Source of the DNA: 20CM-2-55-15 sp963738025
GTDB taxonomy: Bacteria > Acidobacteriota > Terriglobia > 20CM-2-55-15
Length of the DNA stretch: 64,000 nucleotides
Direction: 5' to 3'
Assembly (NCBI GenBank): GCA_963738025.1
Contig: CAVTWA010000051.1
Span: 1 to 64,000 of the forward strand
How positions within the stretch are numbered: the first letter of the stretch is position 1; each line of letters starts with the position of its first letter. This document shows positions 43,333-52,222 of the stretch, piece by piece. The notes beneath the pieces were generated by a model. It made no database searches, was not told the origin of the DNA, and worked only from the letters and a program-made list of their open reading frames with translations. Position numbers and translations under genes: made by a program.

Positions 43333-45054
43333 TCAGGGCGCGGCACACACAAAGTTGTTCGCATCTTCGATGCTGCCGGATCCCTTGTACCGCGATTGTT
43401 TCGGAAACGGACAGAGCGGCCGCGTGCGGCCAGGCCATGGCGTTGCATTGCCCGCCGTCGCGGCGATGCGGTCGGGCGCCATGGCTTTCTCGACCCAGTT
43501 CACAAGAGCTGTGAAGGCATCGAACTGATCGGTTGCGGGGCCGCCGGCGCAATGATTCATCCCAGGAACCGCGAAGAGCCTCACAAACTGATCCGCGGCG
43601 CCACTGTTCAGCCGGTTGACGTCTGTCCACCAGTTGATGGTGTCGTTCATCGAGAACGTCGGATCGCTCACACCATGAACGATGATCAGCTTGCCACCGT
43701 GATTCTTGAACGCGGAAAGGTCCGTGGAATTCGCTTTCATAAATTCGAGGGCCGGCTGTGAGTACTCGCCGGATGTGCGACTGACCTTGGCGCCGTCCCG
43801 GTCGAAGTCGATATTGAGAATGTTCGCCACCATACCGCCCCCCTCGACGGGGATCGGCGTGGGAGGCGTGGTGAAGAGTGCAGAAACGGCGCCTCCGCCG
43901 AGGCCGACAATGATTGCGGAGTTCGTCGGCGAGTCGTACGCTCCCATTTTCCAGATGCGCCAGCCCTGGTTATAGCCATCACCGGCCCTGCCGCCAATGC
44001 CACGATCCCATGGCCAATCCGAGTAGAGGACCTCACCTCGCGAATTTTTGGACGAATTGAACATCTTCTGGAGCGCATTAATCTGCACCGCCGTCAAACA
44101 CGTGATCCGCTTCGGGCCTTTGCATACGATGGCCTGCAGTTTGGGAACGACCAGAGCAGAAGTGCATGCCGGATAATTATCGATGATGCCGTCTTCGAGT
44201 CCGTCTAACCGGTCGCACGCCGATAAAACCGCCTGCGAAGCGAGATCCAGATCTTCATCTGTAAAAGTCTTGTTGAGGAATGGCTGACCGAAACGATCAT
44301 AGATGCCAGTCACTTTCGCGACTTCAGCGAGCGCCTGCGCGTCGCCGCTATGTGAAAATACGGCCGTGCTCGGAAGATTGAATCCAGGGTCGCAGGCGAG
44401 GATACCGTCGAAATAAGACGGAAAGCGCTGCGACATCATCATCGCTTCCCGTCCGCCTTCGGAACATCCGACGTAGTACGAGCGCTGCGGCGGCCGGCCG
44501 TAATAGAGCTGAATCAGGGCCTTCGCAGTCTGGGCTACCTGATCGTAGGAGTTGTAGCCGAAATCGATTCTCGCCTGCGGGTCAAAACCAAACGTGGCAG
44601 TGCCGTTGCGCTCCGGATCATTATTCACTCGATTGTCGTGCCCTGAATCCTGAGACACCACAGCATAACCAAGGGCGAGCGCATTACCGCGCTGTTGTCC
44701 CTGCAGGTTTCCAATCGCATTCCCAAGGTTGCCGTTCGCCCCGCCTCCACCTTCGAAAAAGAAATTTCCATTCCACGCGGCCGGCAAGCGCAAATGAAAG
44801 TTGATCGCATACTTCTGCCCATTGGTGCCCGTTCGCTCATTGATTCTGCCGAGCACCTCACAGTGCTCCGGCAAAGCGGCCACATTCCCTTGCGCGGGCC
44901 GTGCAGCATTCGCCATGGCCGATATCAAAACAGTTTTGGAATTTGGCAGTCGAGAGCTCTGGATTTTCAGGACGTCGCCGCATGAATTTGAGTTCTGCGA
45001 GCAGGCAATCCCCACAAAAAGAACAATGCAGGACAGGGCCGCTAGAATTTTCAT
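43333..45054 (-). CDS. Tannase/feruloyl esterase family secreted esterase
   Basis: The 573-residue enzyme hydrolyses esters of phenolic acids. After the signal peptide (LAALSCIVLFVGIAC; Cys18 could be a lipidation site) come LRLPAAWNGNFFFEGGGGANG (oxyanion region), YYVGCSEGGREAMMMSQRFP (nucleophile Ser in GCSEGG, with the family's Cys next to it) and, at the end, FAVPGMNHCAGGPATDQFDAF, with the catalytic His and the paired Cys. LIIVHGVSDPTF carries the catalytic Asp. The acid DLDLASQAVLSACDRLDGLEDGIID matches the calcium-binding loop of the family. Products such as gallate or ferulate could feed the LigAB-type dioxygenase at 22.8 kb. Confidence 0.92.
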   Translation of the reverse strand: MKILAALSCIVLFVGIACSQNSNSCGDVLKIQSSRLPNSKTVLISAMANAARPAQGNVAALPEHCEVLGRINERTGTNGQKYAINFHLRLPAAWNGNFFFEGGGGANGNLGNAIGNLQGQQRGNALALGYAVVSQDSGHDNRVNNDPERNGTATFGFDPQARIDFGYNSYDQVAQTAKALIQLYYGRPPQRSYYVGCSEGGREAMMMSQRFPSYFDGILACDPGFNLPSTAVFSHSGDAQALAEVAKVTGIYDRFGQPFLNKTFTDEDLDLASQAVLSACDRLDGLEDGIIDNYPACTSALVVPKLQAIVCKGPKRITCLTAVQINALQKMFNSSKNSRGEVLYSDWPWDRGIGGRAGDGYNQGWRIWKMGAYDSPTNSAIIVGLGGGAVSALFTTPPTPIPVEGGGMVANILNIDFDRDGAKVSRTSGEYSQPALEFMKANSTDLSAFKNHGGKLIIVHGVSDPTFSMNDTINWWTDVNRLNSGAADQFVRLFAVPGMNHCAGGPATDQFDAFTALVNWVEKAMAPDRIAATAGNATPWPGRTRPLCPFPKQSRYKGSGSIEDANNFVCAAP

Positions 45055-45431
45055 GCGGTAAAGCTACACACGATTGGCACTGAGATGCAACAAAACAGCT
45101 GGCGATGCCGCGACTGAATTCTGCAAAGCCGCTGTTCAACAGTTCGTCTCGCGCAGAGGCGGTTTGGCGGCGGTTTCCTTGAGCTGCTCTTGGGTCAAGC
45201 CAGTTCAGCCGCTCGAGCTGATTGCCGTTGTGGCCAGCCTTGCACGCAAAACTGGAATTGCAAAAGATAGACGCTAAGGTTTTGCTGAGTTTACCTGGAA
45301 GTTTGGCCAGTGTCGGTTTCGGAAATTCGCGGCGTGTGAGCATTTCGCGATTGCCCACGTTTTCCACACTCGCAGATCCAACTGTCGGTGTATAGCTCAG
45401 CCATACCTTCACATGTTGTCGGAGTCGACAT
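45055..45431. other. Divergent intergenic region
   Basis: This gap separates the divergent tannase and carboxypeptidase-regulatory-like genes and should hold both promoters. I see no gene or strong operator in it. Confidence 0.4.
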
Positions 45432-46281
45432 ATGGTCTTTATGGTCCTGACTGCGTTGTTTATTTCGTTATTCACCCAGCCGCCGCAACAATCTGACACC
45501 AGTATCGTCGAGGGCTTCGTCCGCACAGCGGGGACGAGTCTTCCCATTCCCGGCGCCGAGGTGAATGTTTTCGAGGCTTCCTCGAATGGCCGGATTCAAA
45601 CCATTACCGATGCGGACGGGCATTTCCGTCTTGCCGTGCAGCCCGGTCAATACCGGGTGATCGCTACGAAACAGGGATTCTCATCTCCGGCGTTTCGGCC
45701 GATAGAGCCCGCGCCCGCTTCAATAGTGACCGCCTTTGCCGGACAGCGTGCCTCGATGGATTTTCAACTCGTTCCGGAGGGGACAGTGACGGGCCGGGTT
45801 TTCGATCCTGAAGGCCGGCCGATGGAAGGGATTTCGGTAACGCTGTCGCGCCTGGGCTGGACGGGAACCGGACAGCGAAAATGGTTTCACGTTGCACGGC
45901 GATTCTGCCGGACCGATGGAAGTCGTGGTGAGTGGCCTCGGAGGACGCATTACCGGCGTCGTGCGTTCGCCGCAAAATGAGATAGTGCCGAGCGGGCGAG
46001 TGGTTCTGATCCCGGAGCCCGCACAGCGCGATCGCAGCGACCTGTATAAAGTCGCATCGCTCGACCAGTACGGCCGGTTCAACATGCAAGGCATCACTCC
46101 AGGACGGTACAAGGTCTTCGCCTGGGATGACGTGCCCACAGGCGCGTATTTCGATTCTGAATTTCTCCGGCCTTATGAGGACCAGGCGAAAGCCGTGACG
46201 GTGGAGAAGAACGACTACATTCAGGCGCAGATCACCTTGACCCAGCGGGTCCAGAAGGTCGGCGAATTGTCCGCACGATAA
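45432..46281 (+). pseudogene. Carboxypeptidase-regulatory-like (CarboxypepD_reg) protein with internal deletion and frameshift
   Basis: The N-terminal part, in one frame, has a signal-like helix (FMVLTALFISLFTQ) and two CarboxypepD_reg units: VEGFVRTAGTSLPIPGAEVNV to DGHFRLAVQPGQYRVIATKQG, and GTVTGRVFDPEGRPMEGISV. After LSRLGW the frame changes at about 45,875 and a later part is read as LHGDSAGPMEVVVSGLGGRI, then SGRVVLIPEPAQRDRSDLY and GRFNMQGITPGRYKVFAWDD. In acidobacterial relatives several hundred residues lie between these pieces, so a deletion as well as a frame change is likely. Relatives are secreted proteins with no proven role. Confidence 0.7.
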
Positions 46282-46422
46282 GAATTCGCGAATCCGTTCG
46301 TGATTTCGCGAGCTATTTCGCGACCAGTCGTCGAGAGTTCGTAGCTATTTCAGTGAGTTAGCACTTGGCACACGGGCTGCATTGCAGAGGCTTGCTTAAC
46401 GCAAATTCGAAGAGGAGTCCCC

Positions 46423-46743
46423 ATGAGCCAATTTGTTCGCGATATCAACGAAGCCGCTCTCGAAGATGAATTGCTGCAGTCTGAACAGCCCGTTCTTGTC
46501 GATTTCTGGGCGCCGTGGTGCGGCCCCTGCCGCGCTATGTCGCCGGCAGTAGAAGCCGTTGCCGAAAGACTTGCGGGCGGCGCCAAGGTATATAAGATTA
46601 ACGTGGACGAGAACCCATCGGTCTCTCCCCGCTTCAATCTGCGAGGAATTCCGACGCTGATCGTTTTCAAGGACGGCAAGGAAGCGAAACGCCTGGTTGG
46701 CCTTTCCAGCAGGGAACAAATCGAAGCTCTGGTCACATCGTGA
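46423..46743 (+). CDS. trxA: Thioredoxin
   Basis: The 106-residue protein is a classical thioredoxin: VLVDFWAPWCGPCRAM contains the WCGPC redox site, followed by KINVDENPSVSPRFNLRGIPTLIVFKDGKE with the cis-Pro after the RGIP turn. No signal peptide is present, so it is cytoplasmic and would be reduced by thioredoxin reductase (not in the window). An AGAGGAG site precedes the ATG. It is flanked downstream by a cluster of palindromes and appears monocistronic. Confidence 0.96.
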   Translation: MSQFVRDINEAALEDELLQSEQPVLVDFWAPWCGPCRAMSPAVEAVAERLAGGAKVYKINVDENPSVSPRFNLRGIPTLIVFKDGKEAKRLVGLSSREQIEALVTS

Positions 46744-46827
46744 AGGACGAGGAGCTGAACTCCCTTTTTGTCCAGGGCGTAACTGTGGCGGAACCTGCTT
46801 CCGTCTTCAGCCGCAGAGCGGACGGAA

Positions 46828-46985
46828 GATCCTAGCCACGGCCGGAAGGCCGTGGCTATCGTAACAACGCTGGACGAGCCGCGTAGCGGCGAAAGACTCT
46901 TCCGCCGCTACCGCGGCTCGTTGGGGTGCTGCGAATAAGCTGACCACGGCCTTACGGCCGTGGGGCTACGATCTTTCGCCGGTCC
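46828..46985. repeat. Cluster of palindromes of the CCACGGCC family
   Basis: Three hairpins follow the thioredoxin gene. The first is GCCACGGCCGGAAGGCCGTGGC, the second GAGCCGCGTAGCGGCG paired with CGCCGCTACCGCGGCTC, and the third CCACGGCCTTACGGCCGTGG. The first and third share the same core and the second spans about 50 bases. This family is different from the GGCGCGGTC units. Confidence 0.85.
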
Positions 46986-46989
46986 GCGG

Positions 46990-47517
46990 CTAAACGGCAA
47001 GGGCCTTTCGTATCTTCGCCAGATGATGCCAGCTGTGCCGCAGCGCGTGATCCTCAATCACGAATTGCGCCGTGACCGGCGCGCCGAAGCTCAGCGAGAA
47101 GGGCGCGGCGCGGTCGAGTTCTTCGTCTATCAATCCGCGCACCACCGCTGCGGCCTCCTGGCTGTTCCGTCGCAGCAGTTCGAGCGTGGCGGCCTTCGTC
47201 ACGCCTGTGTTCTCCTGTGCGTGTCCGGCGTTCAAGTCGGAGACGACCTCCCAGGTCACTTCCGTAACCGCCTTGCCTCCGGCAATGGCCCGCGCTAAAT
47301 CAATCTCGACAGGATAGACGCTGGCGACATGGTGCACGACAACGCCGACCGTACGTTTGTCGGTTTCCGACACCGGCGTATTCCACTCTTTGTCGGTCAA
47401 TCCCTCAGCAAATGCCGCCAGCCCGCGGGCGCCTTCCTCGATCCGATCCGCCAGTGCTGCCGCGCGGAGGCTGATGAAATTTCTGGTAGTCTGTGTTTCT
47501 CTTGTCATCGTATTCAT
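46990..47517 (-). CDS. DinB-like four-helix protein
   Basis: The 175-residue protein matches the DinB/DUF664 four-helix metalloenzyme fold. Metal-binding His positions are visible in VGVVVHHVASVYPVEID (second helix) and in the closing helix IEDHALRHSWHHLAKIRKAL. The family includes thiol-dependent transferases (bacillithiol, mycothiol) and many uncharacterised members. No signal peptide is present. The gene is alone between two repeat clusters and two Met codons (MNTM) offer equivalent starts. Confidence 0.82.
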   Translation of the reverse strand: MNTMTRETQTTRNFISLRAAALADRIEEGARGLAAFAEGLTDKEWNTPVSETDKRTVGVVVHHVASVYPVEIDLARAIAGGKAVTEVTWEVVSDLNAGHAQENTGVTKAATLELLRRNSQEAAAVVRGLIDEELDRAAPFSLSFGAPVTAQFVIEDHALRHSWHHLAKIRKALAV

Positions 47518-47775
47518 CCCGATTCTCCCTATTAGTTATTGGTGTCCCGTTCAATATACGAAAGCAGGATGTTGAATACTTGATCGGGCGGCCGGTATTC
47601 TTAGCCCGAACGCCCAATGAGTCGCGAGGCCATTTCGAATGGGCGTTTTGTCGGAAGTTGTTCAGGCTCGTGGGAGCCTTTTTCTTCAACGCGGAATTTT
47701 CCGCGCCATGGTGTCTCAGTTCACACGGTCTACAGCCCTGACCGGTCGATCCTCTGACTCGGTGAGGGTGTCTCG

Positions 47776-47917
47776 CAGTCCCCGCCTGACTCAAGCGGGG
47801 ACTGGTCACACCGTTCACCAAACCAGGTTTACACGGCATCCGCTACAGCCAAACGGCTCCCCTCCATTCTGTCTTGGACAACTCTGGTTTATGACCGGGC
47901 CTGCAGTGGATTGTCTA
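47776..47917. repeat. MITE-related hairpin with flank repeat (copy B)
   Basis: It starts with hairpin CAGTCCCCGCCTGACTCAAGCGGGGACTG (47776-47804). A flank then resembles 29448-29570: AAACCAGGTTTACACGGCAT, CCATTCTGTCTTGGACAA and GACCGGGCCTGCAGTG. The far end just overlaps the 3' end of the membrane-protein gene on the minus strand. Confidence 0.72.
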
Positions 47918-49979
47918 TCCGCGGGTGGATGATGGCGAGGCTTCTATAAACTTCTGCGGGTCGAGGCATTGAATCGATTCGATTCGCACATGGTCTGCCT
48001 TTGTTCCCAGAATATCCGTGGGGAGGGCGCGGTATTCCAGCCGGTCCCACGTCACGCTCTGGATCGGACCTTCCCCGAAGACCTTATGAAAGGTCCCCGG
48101 AGGCAGAGGGCTCACGTAGGTTGCAAATGTGTGGTTCGGCTCGAACGGCTGAATATCGCCTTGCCAGACATGTTGATCTCCATCGTCCAGAGTCAACTCG
48201 ATGCCGCTGGGCCGGAAGGTGAGCGTGTTTTTACCGTATTCGGCCCGCAGCTGGAGCCGGACGAGTCCGCAGGTCGTTGGCGCAGTCAGCTTCAGTAAAG
48301 CGCGATCTGCCAGTTCGTGCGACGCTGCGAACGCAAGCGGTTCCCGCGCCGGATTGCGAAGCTGCTCGCGCTCATGCAGCAAATAGTGTCCATCTGTGTG
48401 ATCTTGGCCATGCCCCAGCTCAAAGCGTTCATAAAGATATTCGAAAACGTCCGGCCTTCGCGTGATCGGTTGGACGTCCTCGGCAGGCGAGGCGAGCTCC
48501 CTGATCCGGACCATAGACTACCGCGAGGCTTCGCGGCGGTTGCCGGGTCAGAGCTTGATGATAATATTTCTCCAGTGCGTCCGAAGAGGCCGCGTAGTTT
48601 TCGAGCACCGGCGCAAACGATGCATGACGCATACCGGCCGCAATCTGGCTATCCGACGGGAACGATAACACCGGAATATTTCCGAAGTCTGCTGCTTCAG
48701 CTATCAGCCAGCCGGGGACCTGGCTGGTTTTGACCGGTCCGTTATAAAGAGTCCGGAGGGCCGTTCGTGCCTGCAGACGTCCGCTGGCAATTTGAACCAG
48801 GTCTTCCGCTGCGGCGGCATTCAATAAAGGCCAGGCGAAAAGCAGCGCGCCGACGGCGGCCACCCATACGAAGCCTGCATGTCTGGAGTTCCACACCCTG
48901 GTTGCCAGAAGCGCCAGAAGCAAAGCCATAGGAGTGAACGCGACCATGATATGCGGAACATCGCTTTTGACCGATGCCGTGTTGAGCCAGATCAAGCTTA
49001 AAAGAAGGAATGCAGCGAACAGGGACGCATCCAGAGGATCGGATCCGCTGACCATGAACATGACGGAAGCGCCAATGACATACAGCGTGACCAGACCCAG
49101 GGCCACCGTGTGTCCGGTAGAAAGCTGCCATACCATCCCGGCGTTGTTATGCAGCGCGCGGATAATCTCCAGCGCGTAGTTCTGGTAGTCGAATGCCATT
49201 CCGTAATTCGACGATGTCCATTTGAAAAATGCGACAAGCTCCAGATTTGCGGCGGCGATCGTCGCCACGATCACTTCGATTGCAAGCAGCACGTCGGTGT
49301 TTCGAGTGAAAATCGAACCGGCGATCACCGCCCCGATGACGACGATCGCGGCATAGATGCCGAGTTCAAAAGTGACCAGCTGTGCATAAAAACAGGCAAA
49401 CCCGGTGAGGGTGGACCACATCATCAACTGGCGCGTCGTTTCCGCCGCGATGATGCGATATGCAAGAGCGACCGTTGCCATCAGCATTGCGGTTCGGAAA
49501 TCGAGAACGTCGAAGAAAAGATTGAGGCAAAAACAGAAGAGATAGACGACGGCACAATCCTTCCATGTCAGCCGATCGCAAAGCAGCAGCGTGACAGCGA
49601 GCAGGATTGCGCTGGCGCCGCAGAAGAAGAAGGTAATCATGCCGTAGGCGCGAAGCGGCGAGTCGGTCTTTGCTACCGACATGGCGGTAAATGCGAGCAT
49701 TTGCGTTCCCGGGCCGAATACCGATTGAAAGTCTCGGCCGCTGATCTGGCGCTGTTCCGCCGATCCGGCAAGTCCGATCAGCGATGAGCCATCGAGCGAG
49801 ACGCTGTCGTGCGCCGTGTTGTTGATGCGGACAACCGCTACAATCAGCCAGCACGTCGTGAAGGCCAGGATGACACCGACCTTTATAGCCAAAGGACCTA
49901 ACCGTACGCGGCTCAGCAGGCCTCGAATATCGGGCTTGTTAGCGGTCAGTGTGCTGGTCGCCGGCAGGCGAAATTGCAT
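47915..49979 (-). CDS. Large polytopic membrane protein, frameshifted before its soluble C-terminus
   Basis: The N-terminal 490 or so residues hold about ten membrane segments (VGVILAFTTCWLIVAVVRI, MITFFFCGASAILLAVTLLL, MVAFTPMALLLALLATRVW, HAGFVWVAAVGALLFAWPLL) and resemble glycosyltransferase-like or exopolysaccharide membrane proteins without a clear family. The soluble C-terminus follows in another frame: SPAEDVQPITRRPDVFEYLY, then CGLVRLQLRAEYGKNTLTF. Removing one G from GGG near 48,510 joins YGPDQ to ELASPAEDV. The start at 49979 follows GGAGGAG. The N-terminal region has a DSVSLDGSSLIGL loop, likely outside the cytoplasm. Function unknown. Confidence 0.7.
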
Positions 49980-50220
49980 AATGCTCCTCCGGAAAGATAC
50001 AAAGGTGGCGCAAGGTAGCGGCACGACGCATACCAAAGGACGCATCGCCGGCGCGGATTTGTCCCTGAAATTGCAAATCCAGATAATGCCGGGGTTTAGG
50101 TTGCCTGAAAGCCTGACGCGATAGCACCGGCGGTGAGATTCTGGACTGTTTTGACTACGAAGTTTTTGCCGGGCTACCTACTTGGTTGCCGAGCGGCGAA
50201 GTCTGGTATCGTATCGGCAT

Positions 50221-50649
50221 ATGAATCCCGCTCGCCGTTTCACTTTTTCCGCTTGCGTGATGCTGGCTTTGTTGTCGTGCCAGAGTGCTCCGCCAGCCCC
50301 GCCGGCGCCGGCAGCCACAGCCCCAAAATCGGAGGCGGCTGTTCCCAGCGTTGCGCCCCTCATTGCGGCAACGATGACCGGCGAATTCGCGGATGCATTC
50401 CGGAATTCACCAGGCTGCCGCGACGTTCATCGTTGGACGAAGGGCGAAGAAGGGAAGGCCGATTTCCAGGTGAATCTCGCGTTTGCCAAGGCCGACACGC
50501 CCGAGATGGAGGAAGAGTGGCTCTGGACCGTCTTCGATGTCCGCCACGGCGCCCATGACTTCCGCGGTTCCGGCACGACCGACAGTCCCGCAGACGCCGT
50601 CCGCGACATGTGCAAAAACGTCCTCGACAATTTCAATTCCCGGAATTGA
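50221..50649 (+). CDS. Small lipoprotein
   Basis: The 142-residue product has a lipoprotein signal peptide (FTFSACVMLALLSC; lipobox LLSC, Cys20 as lipidation site) and a Pro/Ala-rich linker (SAPPAPPAPAATAP). The folded part contains MTGEFADAFRNSPGCRDVHR and EEEWLWTVFDVRHGAHDFRG. No family is recognised. A palindrome of the GGCGCGGTC family lies just behind its stop. Confidence 0.7.
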   Translation: MNPARRFTFSACVMLALLSCQSAPPAPPAPAATAPKSEAAVPSVAPLIAATMTGEFADAFRNSPGCRDVHRWTKGEEGKADFQVNLAFAKADTPEMEEEWLWTVFDVRHGAHDFRGSGTTDSPADAVRDMCKNVLDNFNSRN

Positions 50650-50653
50650 ATTG

Positions 50654-50678
50654 CAGGCGGTCTATGACCGCGCCTACA
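50654..50678. repeat. Short palindrome of the GGCGCGGTC family
   Basis: The unit reads CAGGCGGTCTATGACCGCGCCTA, a GC-rich hairpin with loop TAT, five bases after the lipoprotein stop codon. It matches units at 12221-12293, 15451 and 29182. Confidence 0.76.
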
Positions 50679-50734
50679 GCCGGGACCTGAGTTGTCCTAT
50701 TCCTGCGTAAAATACAAGTGGTGAATTTTCAAAA

Positions 50735-50977
50735 ATGAAACTGACACTGCTTGAAACGAATCAAATTGTAGGGAATGGTGGAATGGGGGGCGGTCCTGTC
50801 TCTGGTTATGAAGTGATCGGACTCCCCGCCGGACATGGCGCCACGATCGCCTATTTCAGTGATGCCTGGCGTTTCATCCGTTGGAACCATGAGTGGCACG
50901 GCAACTGGACTGGACGCTATGACAGCGCTCAGTCCGCTCTGGACGCTCTGCGCGAGGATCTTCTCGCAACCGTTTAA
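50735..50977 (+). CDS. Hypothetical small protein
   Basis: The 80-residue product (MKLTLLETNQIVGNGGMGG, then YEVIGLPAGHGATIAYF and FIRWNHEWHGNWTGRYDSA) has no signal peptide, membrane segment or known domain. The composition is protein-like with aromatic-rich middle. The ribosome-binding site is weak. It precedes the pyrophosphatase gene. Confidence 0.55.
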   Translation: MKLTLLETNQIVGNGGMGGGPVSGYEVIGLPAGHGATIAYFSDAWRFIRWNHEWHGNWTGRYDSAQSALDALREDLLATV

Positions 50978-51054
50978 GCACGCGCGATCAAAAGCCGCGT
51001 CTGCACCCACCCCCAATACGCCGCATGAGATAATCCGGGCGGGAGATCGCGCAC

Positions 51055-51597
51055 ATGCACCCCTGGCACGATAGCTACATTGACGACACTCAGATCGACA
51101 CGGCCTTTCCGGTTATCATCGAAATACCGAAGGGCAGCAAGAACAAGTACGAACTCGATAAAGAAACCGGACTCCTCCGGCTCGATCGCGTGCTGTACAG
51201 CGCGGTTTATTACCCCGCCGATTACGGCTTCATTCCCCGGACCTACTGTGGCGATGGCGATCCATTGGATGTGCTGGTGCTTTCTCAGGAGCCGGTATAT
51301 CCATTGACCATTGTCGAAGCGCGCGCCATCGGCGTTATGCGCATGCGCGACGAGAAGGGAACTGACGACAAAATCGTCGCCGTCAGCGTCCATGATCCCG
51401 CCTTCGCGGATTACACCCACAAGGATCAACTTCCTGCCCATGTCCTCCGCCAGGTGCGCCGCTTCTTCGAAGACTATAAAGTCCTGGAACAGAAGAAGGT
51501 CATCATCGACGAAATGCTCGGCCCTCCGGATGCGGTCGCAATTATCCGCGAAGCCCTGGAGCTCTATCGTAAGCTCCGCCGCGGCGAAGTTCAGTAG
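51055..51597 (+). CDS. ppa: Inorganic pyrophosphatase (family I)
   Basis: The 180-residue cytoplasmic enzyme splits pyrophosphate and drives biosynthetic reactions. Family I signatures are present: IEIPKGSKNKYELDKETG (substrate loop), YPADYGFIPRTYCGDGDPLDVLVL (the DxDxxD metal cluster DGDPLD) and KIVAVSVHD. The length is usual for bacterial family I enzymes. The ATG lies close after GGGAG. The coiled-coil gene follows after 16 bases, so the two may be co-transcribed. Confidence 0.96.
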   Translation: MHPWHDSYIDDTQIDTAFPVIIEIPKGSKNKYELDKETGLLRLDRVLYSAVYYPADYGFIPRTYCGDGDPLDVLVLSQEPVYPLTIVEARAIGVMRMRDEKGTDDKIVAVSVHDPAFADYTHKDQLPAHVLRQVRRFFEDYKVLEQKKVIIDEMLGPPDAVAIIREALELYRKLRRGEVQ

Positions 51598-51613
51598 CGC
51601 GCATAATTGGTGT

Positions 51614-52171
51614 ATGTCCAATAAAGCCAAACGCGATTCTCCTTTAGTCAAATCCGTGCTCGCGCTGGATGAGTACCTCGCGGAACTGGATCGAATCGGC
51701 ACCAGGATCAATTCGACCAACATGACAGCCGACTTCGACATCGAATACATCGAAAAGCTCATGGTCCGGTTTGCGGAGTGCGGACAAGGCGTTTCCGAGG
51801 AAGTGGTCAAGTTGTCCGCGCAGCTCCAGGAAGCGCAGACACGGGCACAGACAGTGGCGCAGGGAGTTTCGAGCCAGGCCGAGCTTTTGAACAAACGCCG
51901 AAATGAGCAGAACGAAAAGCTGGAGCAGTTCCGGCTTCTAGGCGACAAGGTTCGCGAGTTGAACGAGGAAATCCGGACTGACGAGGGACGCGCCAGGCTG
52001 GCCGCCGACATCCCGGGTTTTCAGGCGCGCCTGGGGGCTCTGATCGAAGAGCTGCAGAGTCTGCGGAAGTCCGCCAAAGATTCGCGCATGCGCGCTCTGG
52101 AGAAAAATGCCGAATCGCTCGTGCAAACTCTGGAGGCCGCCCGCCAGAAGCTGAATAAGCCACGAATTTAA
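51614..52171 (+). CDS. Coiled-coil protein
   Basis: The 185-residue product is almost entirely charged helix: VKLSAQLQEAQTRAQTVAQG, LLNKRRNEQNEKLEQFRLLG, LGALIEELQSLRKSAKDSR. The heptad pattern suggests a dimeric coiled coil from about 45 to 180. No signal peptide or catalytic motif is present. Its last codons (NKPRI and TAA) lie inside a palindrome at 52155-52210, so the repeat has supplied the C-terminus and stop. Possible roles are structural or adaptor, and no family is recognised. Confidence 0.75.
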   Translation: MSNKAKRDSPLVKSVLALDEYLAELDRIGTRINSTNMTADFDIEYIEKLMVRFAECGQGVSEEVVKLSAQLQEAQTRAQTVAQGVSSQAELLNKRRNEQNEKLEQFRLLGDKVRELNEEIRTDEGRARLAADIPGFQARLGALIEELQSLRKSAKDSRMRALEKNAESLVQTLEAARQKLNKPRI

Positions 52172-52210
52172 CGATTTCAACGAATTCAATTCGTTAAATT
52201 CGTGGCTTAT
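52155..52210. repeat. Palindrome of the AAGCCACG family, forming the end of a gene
   Basis: The 19-base arms ATAAGCCACGAATTTAACG and CGTTAAATTCGTGGCTTAT are perfectly complementary around an 18-base loop. It starts inside the coiled-coil gene and ends 12 bases before the poly-HAMP kinase stop, between two convergent genes. It is related to the element at 18939-19005. Confidence 0.88.
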
Positions 52211-52222
52211 CTGTTTTTGCCC

